Below are positions 46,501 to 55,805 of a DNA stretch of 64,000 nucleotides, in pieces. Within the stretch, counting starts at the first letter, position 1. Every line of letters begins with the position of its first letter. Made by a program: the position numbers and the translations under genes. The notes beneath the pieces are model-generated. The model was not told the origin of the DNA. It did no database searches and saw nothing but the letters and a program-made list of their open reading frames with translations. The DNA comes from Ptiloglossa arizonensis (Eukaryota; Arthropoda; Insecta; Hymenoptera; Colletidae): contig NC_135056.1 of the NCBI RefSeq assembly GCF_051014685.1, forward strand, positions 1,860,001 to 1,924,000. Reading direction: 5' to 3'.

Positions 46501-49493
46501 TTAGTTCCACGTCTACTAACACATAATTTCAACTGTAGTGTATTAATAACCAAAGCAGTTACGTCTATTAACACTAATTATTATTTGTTGTGCGATGGGG
46601 ACAGGCGGAGCAATCGAGAGACCTCTTTCGCCCCTGTGTCACCGGGCTTATCTTTTTTCCAGCTCTAAATAGTAAAGTTTACCTAGACTGTACAAGAAAC
46701 CACTTGGCGCTAACAGATAACTAAATCAAGCTAGCGTCTCCATCATAAGGAACTTTACAAATGCTGCACACGCACTCTGAACAATGCTATTCTTACACCT
46801 TGTATATGTTTCTGCCACGCAACTATTTCCTCCAAAATTAATATTTTTCATATGAACTGTATCACTAATACATAATGCTATGCTATGGAGAAATAGTAAC
46901 GTCTTACTTTTAGATCAAGTCTGTATTAGTCTGCATCAGACTTAAGTTTTACTAAGTTTCTTCAGTTTAAATAACGTCGAGTCGAACGGTCGGCAGTTGT
47001 AGATTTAAAAATCGGCCGATCGAACTTCAAAATGGTGCCGTACACGTATGGATATGATAACACTAATGCAAACTAAACACTTTTCTAGTTCTCATTGTGT
47101 CTTCGTGAAAGTATTATCAATAGATTAGTGAGATTTCCCCGGGGAAAATAAGTCCGAACCGAATCTTATTTGGACTATTTTTAATTATACGTGGTTGAAA
47201 GTTTTTCAGATATGTTTCAAATACATTGTAATTAACAATAGTTTGAACAAAGCCCTGTTTAAACTCATTTTCATCGGGAGGAACTCACGAATCGCTTTTG
47301 GCATCGTTTTGAGATTTTAGTTTCGGGAGATCTAATTTCGTTACGCTATATCTCGCCCATTATCGGTTTTGTATACTATTCACTATCCTCTTCGAGTGAT
47401 CCGTTTGGGTTGGATCAATTCCAAAAACAAATTCTCGACCGATCTCCCGTTCATGATAACTGATGGTCCTGAGTTTTTATTATAAAGAGAGCAATCACAA
47501 TACTGTAATCGTATCGATTATTTTATAAGAATCACCCTGCATGTTGAAATTTCTTATTTGATATGTTGGTCAAATCAACGTATGATTACGAAATTATTTG
47601 AAATAAAATGGACGTAATGGTTTCCAAGTAATGAATATTACTATTAATTTTATAAAATATTGTCGTCTACCTTGAAAAGGAAATGTTGGTATACAAGATA
47701 TTGTAACATCCATCATGGCACCCGTGATGGCCTGACTCACATAGACAAAACAATATTCGACAAATTTCTCCGTAAAAAGATCACAATCGAAAGTTAAAGA
47801 GTGTTTGCCAGGAATCGATCTAGATTCTGTAATGTAATGAAGACTGGAAGGTGAAGCAACCGAAGTAACGTCAGCTTTCAAACGGCCGTAAACACGAACA
47901 CGATCACCTTCTAATCGACAGGAAGGATACTCAAAAAGAACCGCTATACCTCCCAGTCCTTCACAAGGGTATATCGACCTTGCATGGACCGTTAGTTTGA
48001 ATTCTTCTGACCAATTGACCTAAAATTTGAAAATAAAATAATTAAAAATTCAAAAATTAATTTCCTTACTCAAGTTTTAATATTTCTTTAATTGAAATAA
48101 CTTCTCGTATTATTCGAAAGTATTCATTTTAGTATGAAACCGATTGATTTATTTTCATACTATTTACCTTGAAATATACACTGGTATTTGGTGCTGTTGG
48201 ATTTGCATTTGACGCTTTCAACCTAACTGCATAATTTCCAGGCAATCCGAAGAATTCACACCGAAAAGGAATAGTTTTCGGGGGTACGAAACCTCTTACT
48301 TCTTCGTAATATAGAATCTAAAATAGCGGAATAAAATTTGTAAATGATAACAATTATTGCTATAAATTAATGTAATATTTATAAACTGCATATGTAATAA
48401 AAAAAAAGAAGAAAAAATTAGGCAAAATATAACCAAGCAATGGAAATGAATATTAATAAAAACTGTAAAAAATATTTTTATTTACTTGAATGTGAGTGTT
48501 ATTCTGTAAATAACAAGCAGTCACGCTGGACCCGCAGTATATTAATTGTATAATATAGATAGCTACAGGAACATTTTCCATTGGATTACAACTCGTTCCA
48601 TCAAATTCTATAGTGGCTGTAACACGTTTATTTGGATATGTAACAATTTCCTGAGATTTCAAAAAAATTTTTGGCGTTGGCCACTTGACGTCCAATGTTT
48701 GACTTGTCTGTGAATAAAATTGTGTACATTTATCATATTAAAATTTTGATATAAAAACAAACGTGCTTATAATTATCAGAGAGTGTGGACATCCATGCGG
48801 CAAATAAGAAACGGTAATAATAATTTTACAACCTGATAGAGAGAGGTAATAGGTACTGTCGAATTTTTGTTTTTGTATACTACTCGCAGAGCATAAATAC
48901 CGCCACGAGTGAAATATCCGCAAGGAATGTTAATTGAAATGTTTTCATTTTTTGATGGTAGCTTCTTTAATTCAATTTCACCAATTAATTCCGATATGTT
49001 ATCAAGAAGGTACAATATTCTAAGAATAATAGAAATAATCGAAAATTAACAAATAATACGATATATTTTATTTCTACAATCAAATATGATAATTGTCTTA
49101 CCGTAATAAAGGTAATTCGTTAGAAAAATTTTCTAAATGCTCAACGTTTGCACTGTTCTCCTTTAACTCGTTTGTATGTTTTACGCCTTTTAATATTGGA
49201 TCTGATTTTACAATAATCACCGTAAGATCTCCCGAAAGAGCGACATGAGAAGAGGGTGAATCAATGTTCAACGTACCAAATTCTTCTCCCTCTTCCATAA
49301 TTGATCTAGTAAAAACTAAATTTCTCATTTTATTAATTATTAATTAGGTAATCGGCGTTGCTAGTTTATCTCTTTGTACAGAGTTAAGATTTTTAAACTA
49401 AGAATAAGGTAAATAATTCGAAAAAGTATTACCATACTCAAGGAGGATAGTAATTAGTATTCCAAGGAAGAGCCATTTAGATTTCAAATTCAT
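16064..49493 (-). CDS. THSD1-like type I membrane protein, 17 coding exons, 1,186 aa
   Basis: Exons (minus): 49433-49493, 49102-49315, 48833-49019, 48486-48707, 48168-48317, 47671-48019, 42948-43078, 42562-42813, 40384-40639, 39991-40215, 39404-39551, 39120-39284, 38644-38764, 38296-38570, 38105-38215, 37572-37784, 16064-16544. Every junction is GT/AG and every phase agrees. Order: signal peptide (MNLKSKWLFLGILI); ectodomain with SSHVALSGDLTVIIV and LDVKWPTPKIFL, which recall vertebrate THSD1; thrombospondin type 1 repeat at about 400-452 (WGPWSSWTPCSSSC); CUB-like part to about 607; membrane helix about 641-664; cytoplasmic tail of about 520 residues. THSD1 is a TSP1-bearing endothelial membrane protein of about 850 residues linked to adhesion; a similar role here is inference. 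The last exon lies 21 kb away and is the weakest link. Without it, the frame stops at once after the exon 16 donor. Confidence 0.72.
17860..18650. repeat. foldback (long inverted repeat) element, copy 1
   Basis: A left arm at about 17,860-18,090 and a right arm at about 18,470-18,650 are inverted copies (left 'aatataaatctgcttatact' faces right 'aagtataaacggatttatat'), with a spacer of nearly 400 bases containing a (TG/CG) tract at 18,119-18,150. The same arms form the core of the larger palindrome at 23,025-23,955, and sequence beyond the right arm is shared too ('gctttattgggagcctac'). Confidence 0.75.
18651..20088. other. intronic sequence, no supported exon
   Basis: Part of the large last intron of the membrane-protein gene. 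A GC-richer piece at 19,730-19,950 resembles a 5' UTR or LTR end but has no partner or ORF. Nothing else is recognisable. Confidence 0.4.
20089..20555 (+). repeat. dispersed repeat, copy 2 of 2 (mate at 7,356-7,880)
   Basis: Same orientation and order of matching blocks as the copy at 7.4-7.9 kb, with more internal change. No reading frame is conserved between the two, so it is non-coding or long dead. Confidence 0.6.
20556..23024. other. intronic AT-rich sequence, no gene seen
   Basis: No exon-like frame. A small hairpin at about 22,563-22,611 ('gctcgtctggcg' facing 'cgctagacgagc') is the only structure noted. Confidence 0.45.
23025..23955. repeat. composite foldback palindrome of about 930 bp (copy 2)
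   Basis: The outer arms ('gagaagaaggcacagcgt' near 23,041 and its complement near 23,930) and inner arms (from 'ctgattcgataag' at 23,268 to 'cttatcgaatcag' at 23,710) are inverted repeats with almost no loop, centred near 23,490. The inner part is the same family as 17,860-18,650. No coding. The right border cuts the LTR of the adjoining copia element. Confidence 0.8.
23940..23997 (-). repeat. truncated 3' LTR of the copia element
   Basis: Only the first 50-60 bases of the LTR remain (minus strand TGGTTACAAATAGTGCC, following a short purine run 'gtaggggaa'). The rest is replaced by the foldback palindrome. Confidence 0.65.
24632..24718 (+). repeat. inverted internal duplication within the copia element
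   Basis: About 85 bases are the reverse complement of 26,153-26,240 in the same element with only about three differences (shared words 'aatgttgacataagtggata' and 'cacatgcggtagaaataaat'). Here it interrupts the RT/RNase H region in the opposite sense to the element. Confidence 0.9.
27795..28046 (-). repeat. 5' LTR of the copia element (right side)
   Basis: Read on the minus strand it starts TGAATACAAATTGTGCC and contains an AATAAA near its end, just before the primer-binding-like site. Its first 50-60 bases match 23,940-23,997, which is the remnant of the 3' LTR. Confidence 0.65.
28258..28580. repeat. GC-rich foldback element with alternating arms
   Basis: The arm at 28,313-28,433 is inverted at 28,460-28,578 (shared 'cctcctttacgca' and 'agtacagtg/agcacagtg' words). 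A further inverted word near 28,264-28,290 faces 28,350-28,385. It is flanked by AT-rich DNA and has no reading frame of note. Confidence 0.75.
28581..30250. other. intronic AT-rich sequence, no gene seen
   Basis: No supported exon. A modest hairpin ('ggtgatgtcatta' at about 29,644 facing 'atgtcatcacc' at about 29,714) is present. Confidence 0.4.
30271..30312 (-). pseudogene. short C-terminal coding remnant (GDWYLQKYM)
   Basis: The minus strand reads YGDWYLQKYMEKK then a stop, after an AG. It matches the plus-strand fragment at 35,747-35,832 (GDWYPEKYMKKK). The two share both protein and DNA similarity over about 35 bases. The parent protein is unknown, probably a repeated element. Confidence 0.45.
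30440..30880 (-). pseudogene. fragment of a repeated arthropod gene family (HSHLDLF motif)
   Basis: Two minus-strand pieces, one above about 30,710 (GDVFAGPQIRNLMKNNDF) and one at 30,459-30,704 (MHFLRSHLDLFLSNL, then LADYC), are separated by a stop near 30,708. Together they follow the order of a multicopy insect protein family that I recall by the motif FLHSHLDFFPENLG and a closing YQGKW...MLADYCW. Its function is unknown to me; high copy number suggests a mobile origin. The usual Trp after ADYC is lost and the frame is broken. Confidence 0.55.
31183..31286 (-). mobile_element. mariner-type MITE, 104 bp, two hairpins (copy 2)
   Basis: It is the reverse complement of 11,937-12,038 with about ten differences, including the central repeat of the terminal motif, and has TA at both borders. 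It lies in the large intron. Confidence 0.85.
31690..32578 (+). mobile_element. R1-clade LINE piece A: RT C-terminal part and tail
   Basis: It starts abruptly at the RT motif that reads SAFNTL and continues through the region of the catalytic YADD box. The reading frame there is shifted (tgttacgatagacgatacg) so the box is destroyed. It then reads YLGLILDSHWRFEGHF and the arginine-rich connection domain, interrupted by stops. A poly(G) run of about 19 lies at 32,180-32,198. It ends mid-tail at VCPIWAGERRVLVGEI, where piece B begins. Confidence 0.85.
32579..34222 (+). mobile_element. R1-clade LINE piece B: endonuclease, RT N-terminal part, 3' end
   Basis: It begins inside the endonuclease domain (LGDFNSKSVAWDSPRT), then RT palm and finger motifs at 33,041-33,430 (LLDDVDKLFERVLAARIVGY, then QFGFWEDRSTIDAI). 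A deletion removes the catalytic RT core. The C-terminal zinc-knuckle region follows (HCWDCPTDQDTGQYTLKVC at about 33,802-33,858), then the 3' UTR and A-run at 34,213-34,220. The 146-codon open frame at 33,041-33,481 is the best-preserved RT piece in the window, but no intact ORF2 remains. Confidence 0.9.
34223..34452 (+). mobile_element. tandem LINE 3'-end fragment (tail 2)
   Basis: A second, diverged 3' UTR begins right after the A-run of piece B and ends with its own A-run (34,445-34,452). Its end 'gattccttccatgaaaaaa' resembles 'gatttttccacagaaaaaaa' of piece B. Confidence 0.65.
34453..34660 (+). mobile_element. tandem LINE 3'-end fragment (tail 3)
   Basis: Contains a piece matching 32,850-32,925 (gag-cgcc-tatacaagg words before the RT), then jumps to a 3' terminus ending 'ttttctccatgaaaa' at about 34,655. 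It is the third consecutive 3' end at this site. Confidence 0.6.
34661..35745. other. intronic AT-rich sequence, no gene seen
   Basis: No supported exon, repeat border or structure was noted. Confidence 0.4.
35747..35832 (+). pseudogene. exon-like C-terminal fragment (GDWYPEKYM)
   Basis: An acceptor-like 'caacaattttcag' precedes a plus-strand frame EYLLIEIVKKQFGDWYPEKY ending KKKTEH and a TGA at 35,830. It is related to the minus-strand remnant at 30,271-30,312. No upstream exon was found on this strand, so it is probably a remnant. Confidence 0.4.
35864..36130 (-). CDS. orphan exon-like ORF of unknown family
   Basis: On the minus strand an open stretch begins after a stop at about 36,131 and runs about 88 codons (NTANVHSFSTLFLYFYENFY, later EEEIAQQYWNDLHFEQAEKIF and TAETMRNQYGWRRSMMHPLY) to a perfect donor gtaagt at 35,863. 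Composition is protein-like (Trp, Tyr and Met in mixed order) and unlike the AT-driven frames nearby. It lies on the same strand as the host gene in its last intron. The phase at the donor is zero, which does not fit exon 17, so it is not a cassette exon as read. It may be part of a nested gene or an old insertion. Family not recognised. Confidence 0.4.
36312..37450 (+). mobile_element. second copia-type fragment, degenerate
   Basis: Positions 36,312-36,533 read as an RNase H piece (NSASGFLFWEQSST, then VYLDNKDTVTKVIVSKYNQ). Downstream frames show a gag zinc-knuckle relic (KQKGYIAEECP at about 36,845) and scattered later pieces. RNase H precedes gag on the strand, so two partial copies or a rearranged one are joined. 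Not closely related to the copia at 24-28 kb. Confidence 0.6.
37572..40639 (-). CDS. membrane-proximal, transmembrane and cytoplasmic exons (9-16)
   Basis: Exon 9 reads like a CUB-type segment (CPGQYFRVRDG, then LLLEFFSDE). Exon 10 carries the membrane helix HLVTALLLILMFIISIFLTM followed by the basic stop-transfer stretch KYRKYR. Exons 11-16 encode a Ser/Thr-rich acidic tail; exon 14 contains a tyrosine-rich block ELDYYDYNV ending in FLVWIPP at about residues 874-905 that looks under constraint and could be a phosphotyrosine docking site (inference). Exon 16 ends IPNRR, then the gtaagt donor. Confidence 0.85.
40991..42482 (+). mobile_element. Tc1-like transposon with about 118-bp inverted repeats
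   Basis: Terminal repeats 40,991-41,108 and 42,366-42,482 match as inverted copies ('gcattaatatt' at both tips, 'acttattatagttagtg' at the inner ends). Between them, plus-strand Tc1 transposase is readable with several stops and shifts: IREDPGQSTSKLIRELFEES, KKVHPDTV, VLKSYGYNSRI and WNNVIFADDSKFNLHGSD, where the first catalytic Asp region is retained. The later DDE part is scrambled. It lies in the intron between exons 8 and 9 of the membrane-protein gene, antisense to it. Confidence 0.88.
42562..43078 (-). CDS. thrombospondin type 1 repeat exons (7-8) of the THSD1-like gene
   Basis: Exon 7 (42,948-43,078) encodes the first part of a TSP1 module, with the WxxWxxW layers as WGPWSSW and the first cysteines CSSSC. 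Exon 8 (42,562-42,813) supplies the closing cysteine (EFCG) and then a cysteine cluster CRCGC that leads into the membrane-proximal segment. Exon 7 is separated from exon 6 by a 4.6-kb intron that holds a MITE. Confidence 0.88.
43934..44440. mobile_element. MITE with tacagggtgcttcag termini, 507 bp
   Basis: The left end tacagggtgcttcag and the right end ctgaagcaccctgta are perfect inverted repeats of 15 bases within longer, weaker similarity (aaatatttgcctta / aaatacttatctta). TA duplication is at the border. No transposase coding. It lies in the 4.6-kb intron between exons 6 and 7. Confidence 0.8.
44441..47670. other. intronic sequence, no exon seen
   Basis: The rest of the intron between exons 6 and 7. 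A GC-richer piece at 46,360-46,680 and another at about 46,970-47,060 may be old repeats. No inverted-repeat partner was found. Confidence 0.4.
47671..49493 (-). CDS. ectodomain exon cluster (exons 1-6) of the THSD1-like gene
   Basis: Six exons with short introns encode residues 1-394. Exon 1 is only 61 bases and encodes the signal peptide. Exons 2-6 encode repeated beta-rich, cysteine-poor modules without a standard domain name; each has a conserved-looking Cys (PCGYF, GTSCNP, FRCEFFG, YPCEGLG, SCIPTF). Potential N-glycosylation sequons include NIS, NST, NTS and NWS. The promoter should lie just above 49,500. Confidence 0.85.
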
Positions 49494-51567
49494 ATCCAGC
49501 TTGTCATCCGTATTTCATCCCTGAACGGTCATGTAAATAATAAGTGGAATATTTGAATAAATGCAGACAAGTCTCTATGTCATATTATTACCTACACTTT
49601 GTTTTTGAACAAGCCGATACATGACATTCGATATCGATATTCAAACTTTGAAATCTGATTTTAGCAGCATAAATTTATAAACTTACGAGTTTTTTATTTA
49701 TTTCGACGCAAGCATTCTCCTTGAGAAGAATCTGGTTTGGTTTACAAAAGAAGCAAGCATAAATGTTCTGTTCGCGAGTGTGCCACAGAAATTTACAGAA
49801 ATCGATATTAAAGAATGTATAATACACGTAAACTTTCACTCCCTATTTCTCCAATATTTTTTCATTTTCACAATTTAAAAATGTTTTATATTGTGTGATA
49901 CGATTGAATTTCACGACTCATAAAATGGACACTGTAGCTGTGTAATTTGCTTTTAATTAAATTTCCGAGCTAAAAGTTAACCGATAAAACGTGGAAAATT
50001 GCATTTACACGAATAAATGAAAATAGAATATTCACAAAGAAGTTTGAATGAATAACGTAAAGTCCATAATAATTTTAACTAAATTTACACGAAAAATTTA
50101 TGTGTTTTCGGTTGAAAATTGATGCAAAAATACTATTGTATAAAGTATTGTTAAAAAACTAATTATAATTGTAAACGTACATTTATTTATAAACAAACAT
50201 TTCGTATGTTTTTATTTAAATACATACACTTAAACCACAAATTGAAAACGAAAAGTTGATATCTCAGATATATTGCATTTTATAAAATGCAAAACTGCAC
50301 GATACGAAATGGCAAACATTGTAATTTACGTGAAAAATTTGAGAGCGCAATAATCGATTGAAGACTATCAAACGTATTCAAGAGCAGTATGTCTACCGAA
50401 ACTTCTATATTTAGTGATAAATTTACACTGTTTTTCTAAAAAATCACACGATAGAATATATTTAACATTAAAATGGACTGTTGAACGACACATTTAATGG
50501 CAGAATATGCACTGCAAAAAATTTTAGTTGAGATATAAGGATAAAACACGAACGACTCATACGCGATTCATAAGGCAACTAAACCGGGGTCGACGGCCAG
50601 TATTCTCTCCCCTATTCGTCAGCTAACCCCACTACGGTGGTCATTCTTTGGGGTGGAGAATTCTGACAAAACATCGACTTCAATCAATGGAGGGATTATA
50701 TCGACCTGTATTTTCCTTCTCCACAGGAATACCACTTTCCCCTCTCTTTTTTATTTTGAAGTAAAGGGTCATTATCGTTCACGTTAAGAGATCAATCTCG
50801 ATAGCAGTGGAATGTCTAAAGAATATTAGTTAAATCTTTTCCGTCGCACTTTGTAACTTTACATATTCTTACCTTATATACCTTTATTACTGTATAAATG
50901 TAAAAATTAAATATCTAGAAAAAAGTTTCTAAACTAACGAAAGTCATAACAATCTCTTTATAAATATCGTAAATATATCTCTAAATAAGATCATTGTAAA
51001 TCGAATGTAGTTAATTTATTTAAATTCTAACGCAATAAGAACCGAAGCATATTTTTATCATCCTTATTTCATTATTATTTTACTATTAAAACAATAAATT
51101 ATATGATAAATATAAGTAGATGAACAAACAGCTAAATAATAAATATTATTATATTAATTATTTATTTTAATTATATAATGAATTTAAATGTTTTATAAAT
51201 GAAGGATACCTCAAGATATTATTGATAAACGTTTTCAGAGATAAACATACGTTTTATTGAAATATTACTCATTTAACAAATTGTACAAAATTATTTCTGT
51301 TTTATAATAGATGCATAATCATTTTTGTTTCGATAAAATATTAGTATTTTAATTAAAATATTTCTGTAAATAATTCAAATTAACAAGAGATTGATATTTA
51401 AAAAATTATCGTTTTTAATTAAATTACATATTAATTTTCTTTCTATTTTGTGTTCATGGATAGTCATACTCTAGATTAAATATCATAAATATTATTACAA
51501 TTAAAATTCTCATTTAAGTTAAAGTTCTTTTTATCTATCATCTCCTTTACAGCATGTAATGTAACTA
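49494..51567. other. upstream region of the membrane-protein gene; faint LINE trace
   Basis: Should contain the promoter and any 5' UTR exons on the minus strand; none can be fixed. Positions 50,577-50,760 are GC-richer and include 'ccccactacggtggtcattc', which resembles the reversed LINE 3' end (minus strand). The remainder is AT-rich. Confidence 0.4.
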
Positions 51568-53074
51568 TTGGGTTGTTTAAAAAGTTCATAGCATTTTTCA
51601 CAGGTGACATTAAAACAACTTGTGGTGATTTTCATTTGCAGATAATCGATTTATTTGCGACATAATCTGAACAGTCGTTTAAAGCATCGTTTAAAAAGAC
51701 GCCAGCAAAATTCATTAACATTTTATGCGTGTAAAAATAAGACGAAGATAAAGAACAAAAAAGTGCATTTTCGATGTTTAATGTTTTATGATTATAATAA
51801 AGATGAAAATGCAATTGAAACGGAACAACAGATATAGTGGATCAAAAAAGTATTCGTACACTATATTATAAGGAAATTCACCTAACCTACATGTCTCATT
51901 TTAATGACAGTTTATGTGCGTGTAAAACATACTGTGTCGTATATAACAATTTTTTTATCAACAAAAAATGTTCTCGAGAGGACGAAATCAAAACTCGAAA
52001 ATTCAACATTTCTTCATTTTTTTAATATAATTTTTTTTAGGGATTTTTTTCACAATTGAAAGATAGAGTACTAAAAACTGAATATTTTTTATAAAAAAAC
52101 TTTTGTTGTATTTGAAATTATAAAGAAAACGAAAGTCGTTGCAAGCTCTGCAATTGTATGAAATCAGCTGAAATATGTCTTTACAGCACCACTTTCTTTT
52201 CAATTTTCCAAATAAAACTTCGTAATAGTGTGAAATAAAGCAAAACTTTATATATAAAAAATGTTCAGCTCTTAGTGCTCTATTATTGTGTTACAAAAAA
52301 GTCCTAAGAAAAGTTGCATTAAAAAAATAGAAAAAAACATTAAAACTTTCAAGACTTGATCTTATTTTCTTAAAGAAATTTCCTGTGAACAAAAAAATTG
52401 CTCTATATATGTACTATCATGCGCACAAACTTCCATTAAAATAAATCTTATAGGTAAAAAGAATTTCTTTATATTATAGTGCATGAACACTTTTTAGAAT
52501 TAATGTACGTGCAGTTTATAAAAATGACGCTGCTGGTAACATTACTATGTGAAATGACTTTTACATTTTAAAAGGGATAATTTTTGTTTATAATGTATAA
52601 AATGCTCTGGTAAACCATCTGCTATTAATGAAGACCTAATAAAGTTGTTAATACAGAATAACCTGTGATACAGTACCATTGAAACATTGCTGAAATACTA
52701 AAAACATCAAATAATACAATCCATGATCATTTAAAACAACTGGGATATAACAATCATTATGACATGTGGGTATCACTTAAAGAAGAACCTAATGGACCAT
52801 GTCTCTCTATATGAATCATTAATTCGTTATTGAAATCACTCAGTTTTGAAGCAATTACTGTAATTATTGATAAGGAGATATAAATTTTATACAATGTTGT
52901 GAGAAAATAATTGTGGAAAATGACAAATGAATTAATATTATCCATATTAAAAAATGATTGCACCCAAAAAAGTTTTGCTCAGATTGCACTGATCTTAGAC
53001 TGCAAAAATCACAGAAAACTGATTATGACACTACCAAATAGATAGCAAAAAGTAATCTATGAAAATGGTGCATA
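51568..53074 (+). mobile_element. mariner-like element, decayed and interrupted
   Basis: The left end is ttgggttgtttaaaaagttc after TA. The transposase N-terminus is read at 51,765-51,835 (KVHFRCLMFYDYNKDENAIE). It resumes near 52,615-52,800 with AINEDLIKLLIQNN and IHDHLKQLGYNNHYDMWV, and the C-terminal motif QKVIYENGAY lies at about 53,047-53,075. The part between is deleted. It is split by a 660-base insert at 51,841-52,500 and cut near its end by the Tc1 element at 53,075. Confidence 0.8.
51841..52500. mobile_element. short inverted-repeat element inserted in the mariner
   Basis: Ends 'aaaagtattcgtacactata' (near 51,847) and the complement of 'tatagtgcatgaacacttttt' (near 52,477) form imperfect inverted repeats of about 25 bases. 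No transposase is seen. The mariner frame is broken on one side and resumes on the other. Confidence 0.6.
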
Positions 53075-55250
53075 TACAGAGTGGTACATAATTATAGCAC
53101 TACCCAATTTTTTTAATGTTATACATTTTTGAGTTGTAATCCAAGAAAATTAACTATATAAACTTAAAGAATGTAATAAAAGACTCTCATATAAATATGA
53201 CTGAAGTTACTCTTATATAAAGCATTAGACAACTGAAAAGGTGATTTTTAATTGTTGTATAACTATAGCACCATTGTCAATAAGCTAATTTTATTAGGTT
53301 TCAAATCATGAGAACTGAACAGAAGTGAAAAATTCAATTCCATATTAAAGTAAGTAAAATTAAGTAAAATTAAATTAAATTAAATTAAATTAAATTAAAT
53401 TAAATTAAATTAAATTAAATTAAATTAAATTAAATTAAATTAAATGAAGTTTAATATATTCATTTATATACAAATATGGTGTGTGTACAAGTATTTGTAC
53501 AATACTTCACTACAGTAGCAACATTGTATAACTTTATTATTAAATTTTCAAGGAAGGAAGAAAATATACATATTTCTAGATGTCCACAGAACAATTTTCA
53601 GTGAAAAAAATAAAATATCAATATGTATTAGGAAAATATTGACAAATATTCACACAGTTCCCTCCTTAATGCGTATTATTTACTTTATTCATAACATAAA
53701 TAAAACATTGAATGTAATCAATATCGATATCAGTTGACTCAAAGCCATTATGCTAACCAGTTGTACATAAAGTTTATTACAATAATCCTAAAATGGGTCA
53801 AAAAAGTTGTGAGACAACAGAAGAGGAACGGAAGATTATAATACAGTTACATAATCAGTGCAAATGACTTAATGAAATTTTCTGTATTGTTCATAGACCT
53901 TAGGCTATGATTCAAGGAATAATTAACAGATTTGGTATGCAAAAACTTTATAAAAAATAGTCATAGGAAATAAACAAGGACAATAAACAAGATCAGTGAA
54001 AAATTAATCATTCAACAAGTGAAAAAAAATTAAAAAATGCTAGCAAATAAAATCACTGCAGAATTAAAAAATAACTTAATTATTGACATATATAGCAGCA
54101 TAGTATGCAATACTTTACAAAACAATGGTTTTTATGGAAGAATGACTCAAAAAAGGCCTAAATATAAGTGAAATAAATAGAAAAAAAAATTAGAATTTGC
54201 AAAAGAGCAAGTGAACAAGCTACAGAATTCTGGATTCGAGTCATCTTTATAGATGAATGGAAATTTGACATTTTTTGCTCAAACCGAGTATGTGCAATAT
54301 GGAGAAAATATAATATGGTGTGCAACGAGGAAAATTTATGACTGACAGTGAAGTACACTGGAGGATCAGTCCTATAAAAATTAGTGTTTGTATCTAAACT
54401 TTTAAAATGTAATAAAATTGCGAGATTAGTGTGCACTTGACAAAATATGCATCGAAATTGAAAGATTGTACATTAATTTTAAAGACTAAAATATTTTTTT
54501 TTTAATTCAAAATAATTTGAAAATTCTGAACTGGTTTCAAATCATTTTTATGGATAGAAAAAAATTCAATTTGATTGGGCCAGATGAATTTAATTCGTAT
54601 TGGCGAATTTTCATAAAAAGATTCACAATATTTTTTTAAAAGGAACTTCGGTCATGAAAGTTTAATAATCTGGAGAGCTTTTTGTATTCGTGATATGATA
54701 AATCTGGCTTTTATATCCATAAGAATGGACAGAAAATGAACAATACAAAACACAGGACAATTTTGCAAGACAATTTACTACCATTCCTTGCACAATATGG
54801 CACAATTGAGTGAATATTTCAATAGGACAGTACAACTGTACACACAAATTAAAGATCAAAAAGATGGTTTGAAGAAAATAACATTAATATTATACAAGCA
54901 TGTTCACCTGATCAGAATCCAGTGGAAAATATTTGGAATTTTATTGTTACAAAGTTTATGGTAAAATGCATCAATTTCAGAACATTTCGGCATTAAAGTT
55001 TCAATAATTACAGTGTTTAGTTAACTTTAGAAAGAAATTTTTCAAAAACTAATTGACATCATGACAAATTTCATTTTTCAATTAATATCAAATAGAGGAG
55101 GGTACAGATTACTAAAAAATATCTCAATTGTATCATTGTTATTATTATATTTTACACTTATCGTTATATAATTAATTCTTTTACATTCCAACTCAAAAGT
55201 CCAAAACATTAAAAAATTTGGGTGGTGCTATAGTTATGCACAGCACTGTA
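53075..55250 (+). mobile_element. Tc1-like transposon, decayed, 2.2 kb
   Basis: Ends tacagagtggtacataatta and the complement of the right end (tacagtgctgtgcataacta) are inverted repeats extending about 60 bases, next to TA. From 53,790 the plus strand reads MGQKSCETTEEERKIIIQLH and, later, NEIFCIVHRP and IIRIG-type fragments, the DNA-binding part of a Tc1 transposase. Stops occur throughout. A pentanucleotide microsatellite lies at 53,348-53,445. Confidence 0.8.
53348..53445. repeat. (AAATT)n microsatellite, about 17 units
   Basis: A nearly perfect run of the pentamer, preceded by two variant units (gtaaaattaa). It lies in the 5' part of the Tc1-like element before the transposase frame. Confidence 0.95.
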
Positions 55251-55805
55251 TAATAAACTAAAATATTTATTATCTACAAATATACAAACTTTTAATTTTA
55301 CTTTAATTTTACTTTACCTGCCACTTGTAATATTCTAAAAATGTCGTACCAGTATATGTAAAATATGGACAATATAGTATAAACAAGATTGGAAAAATAT
55401 TAATCGTGTACATTAATAATCAAAATATCGTATGTACTCAGTAATAATTATTTATTATAAGTTACACAATGTTTTTTATTTTATAAAATTATGCTATAAA
55501 TTATTTTCACTCTACATTATTCTCTCTAGAGATGAGAATATTTTTGCTTTTTTCCTCTTTTGCACTTTCATTCCAAAAGTAAATTCATTGACATTATAAA
55601 CGTCTGAATCTAAAATGCTGCCATATCTTCACTGAACTTTCCCATTACCAATTCATAAATATTTACAAGTATACAATGAGATAAAACCATTGGTACACAA
55701 TTGGTACTTTTTAAATTAATAATACATAATTATTATTATTTTGATACATGAACTCCATTCTAAGGCCCAAAAGACTGCGACTGATAAATTATTGGTAGTT
55801 GACCT
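55251..55805. other. AT-rich sequence, no gene seen
   Basis: May include the last bases of the mariner element displaced by the Tc1 insertion (its 3' terminal repeat was not found). Otherwise featureless. Confidence 0.4.

Noticed and set aside
46360..46680. GC-richer stretch considered as an exon between exons 6 and 7
   Set aside because: Exon 6 and exon 7 already join in phase through the TSP1 module, and no in-phase splice-bounded frame exists here on the minus strand.
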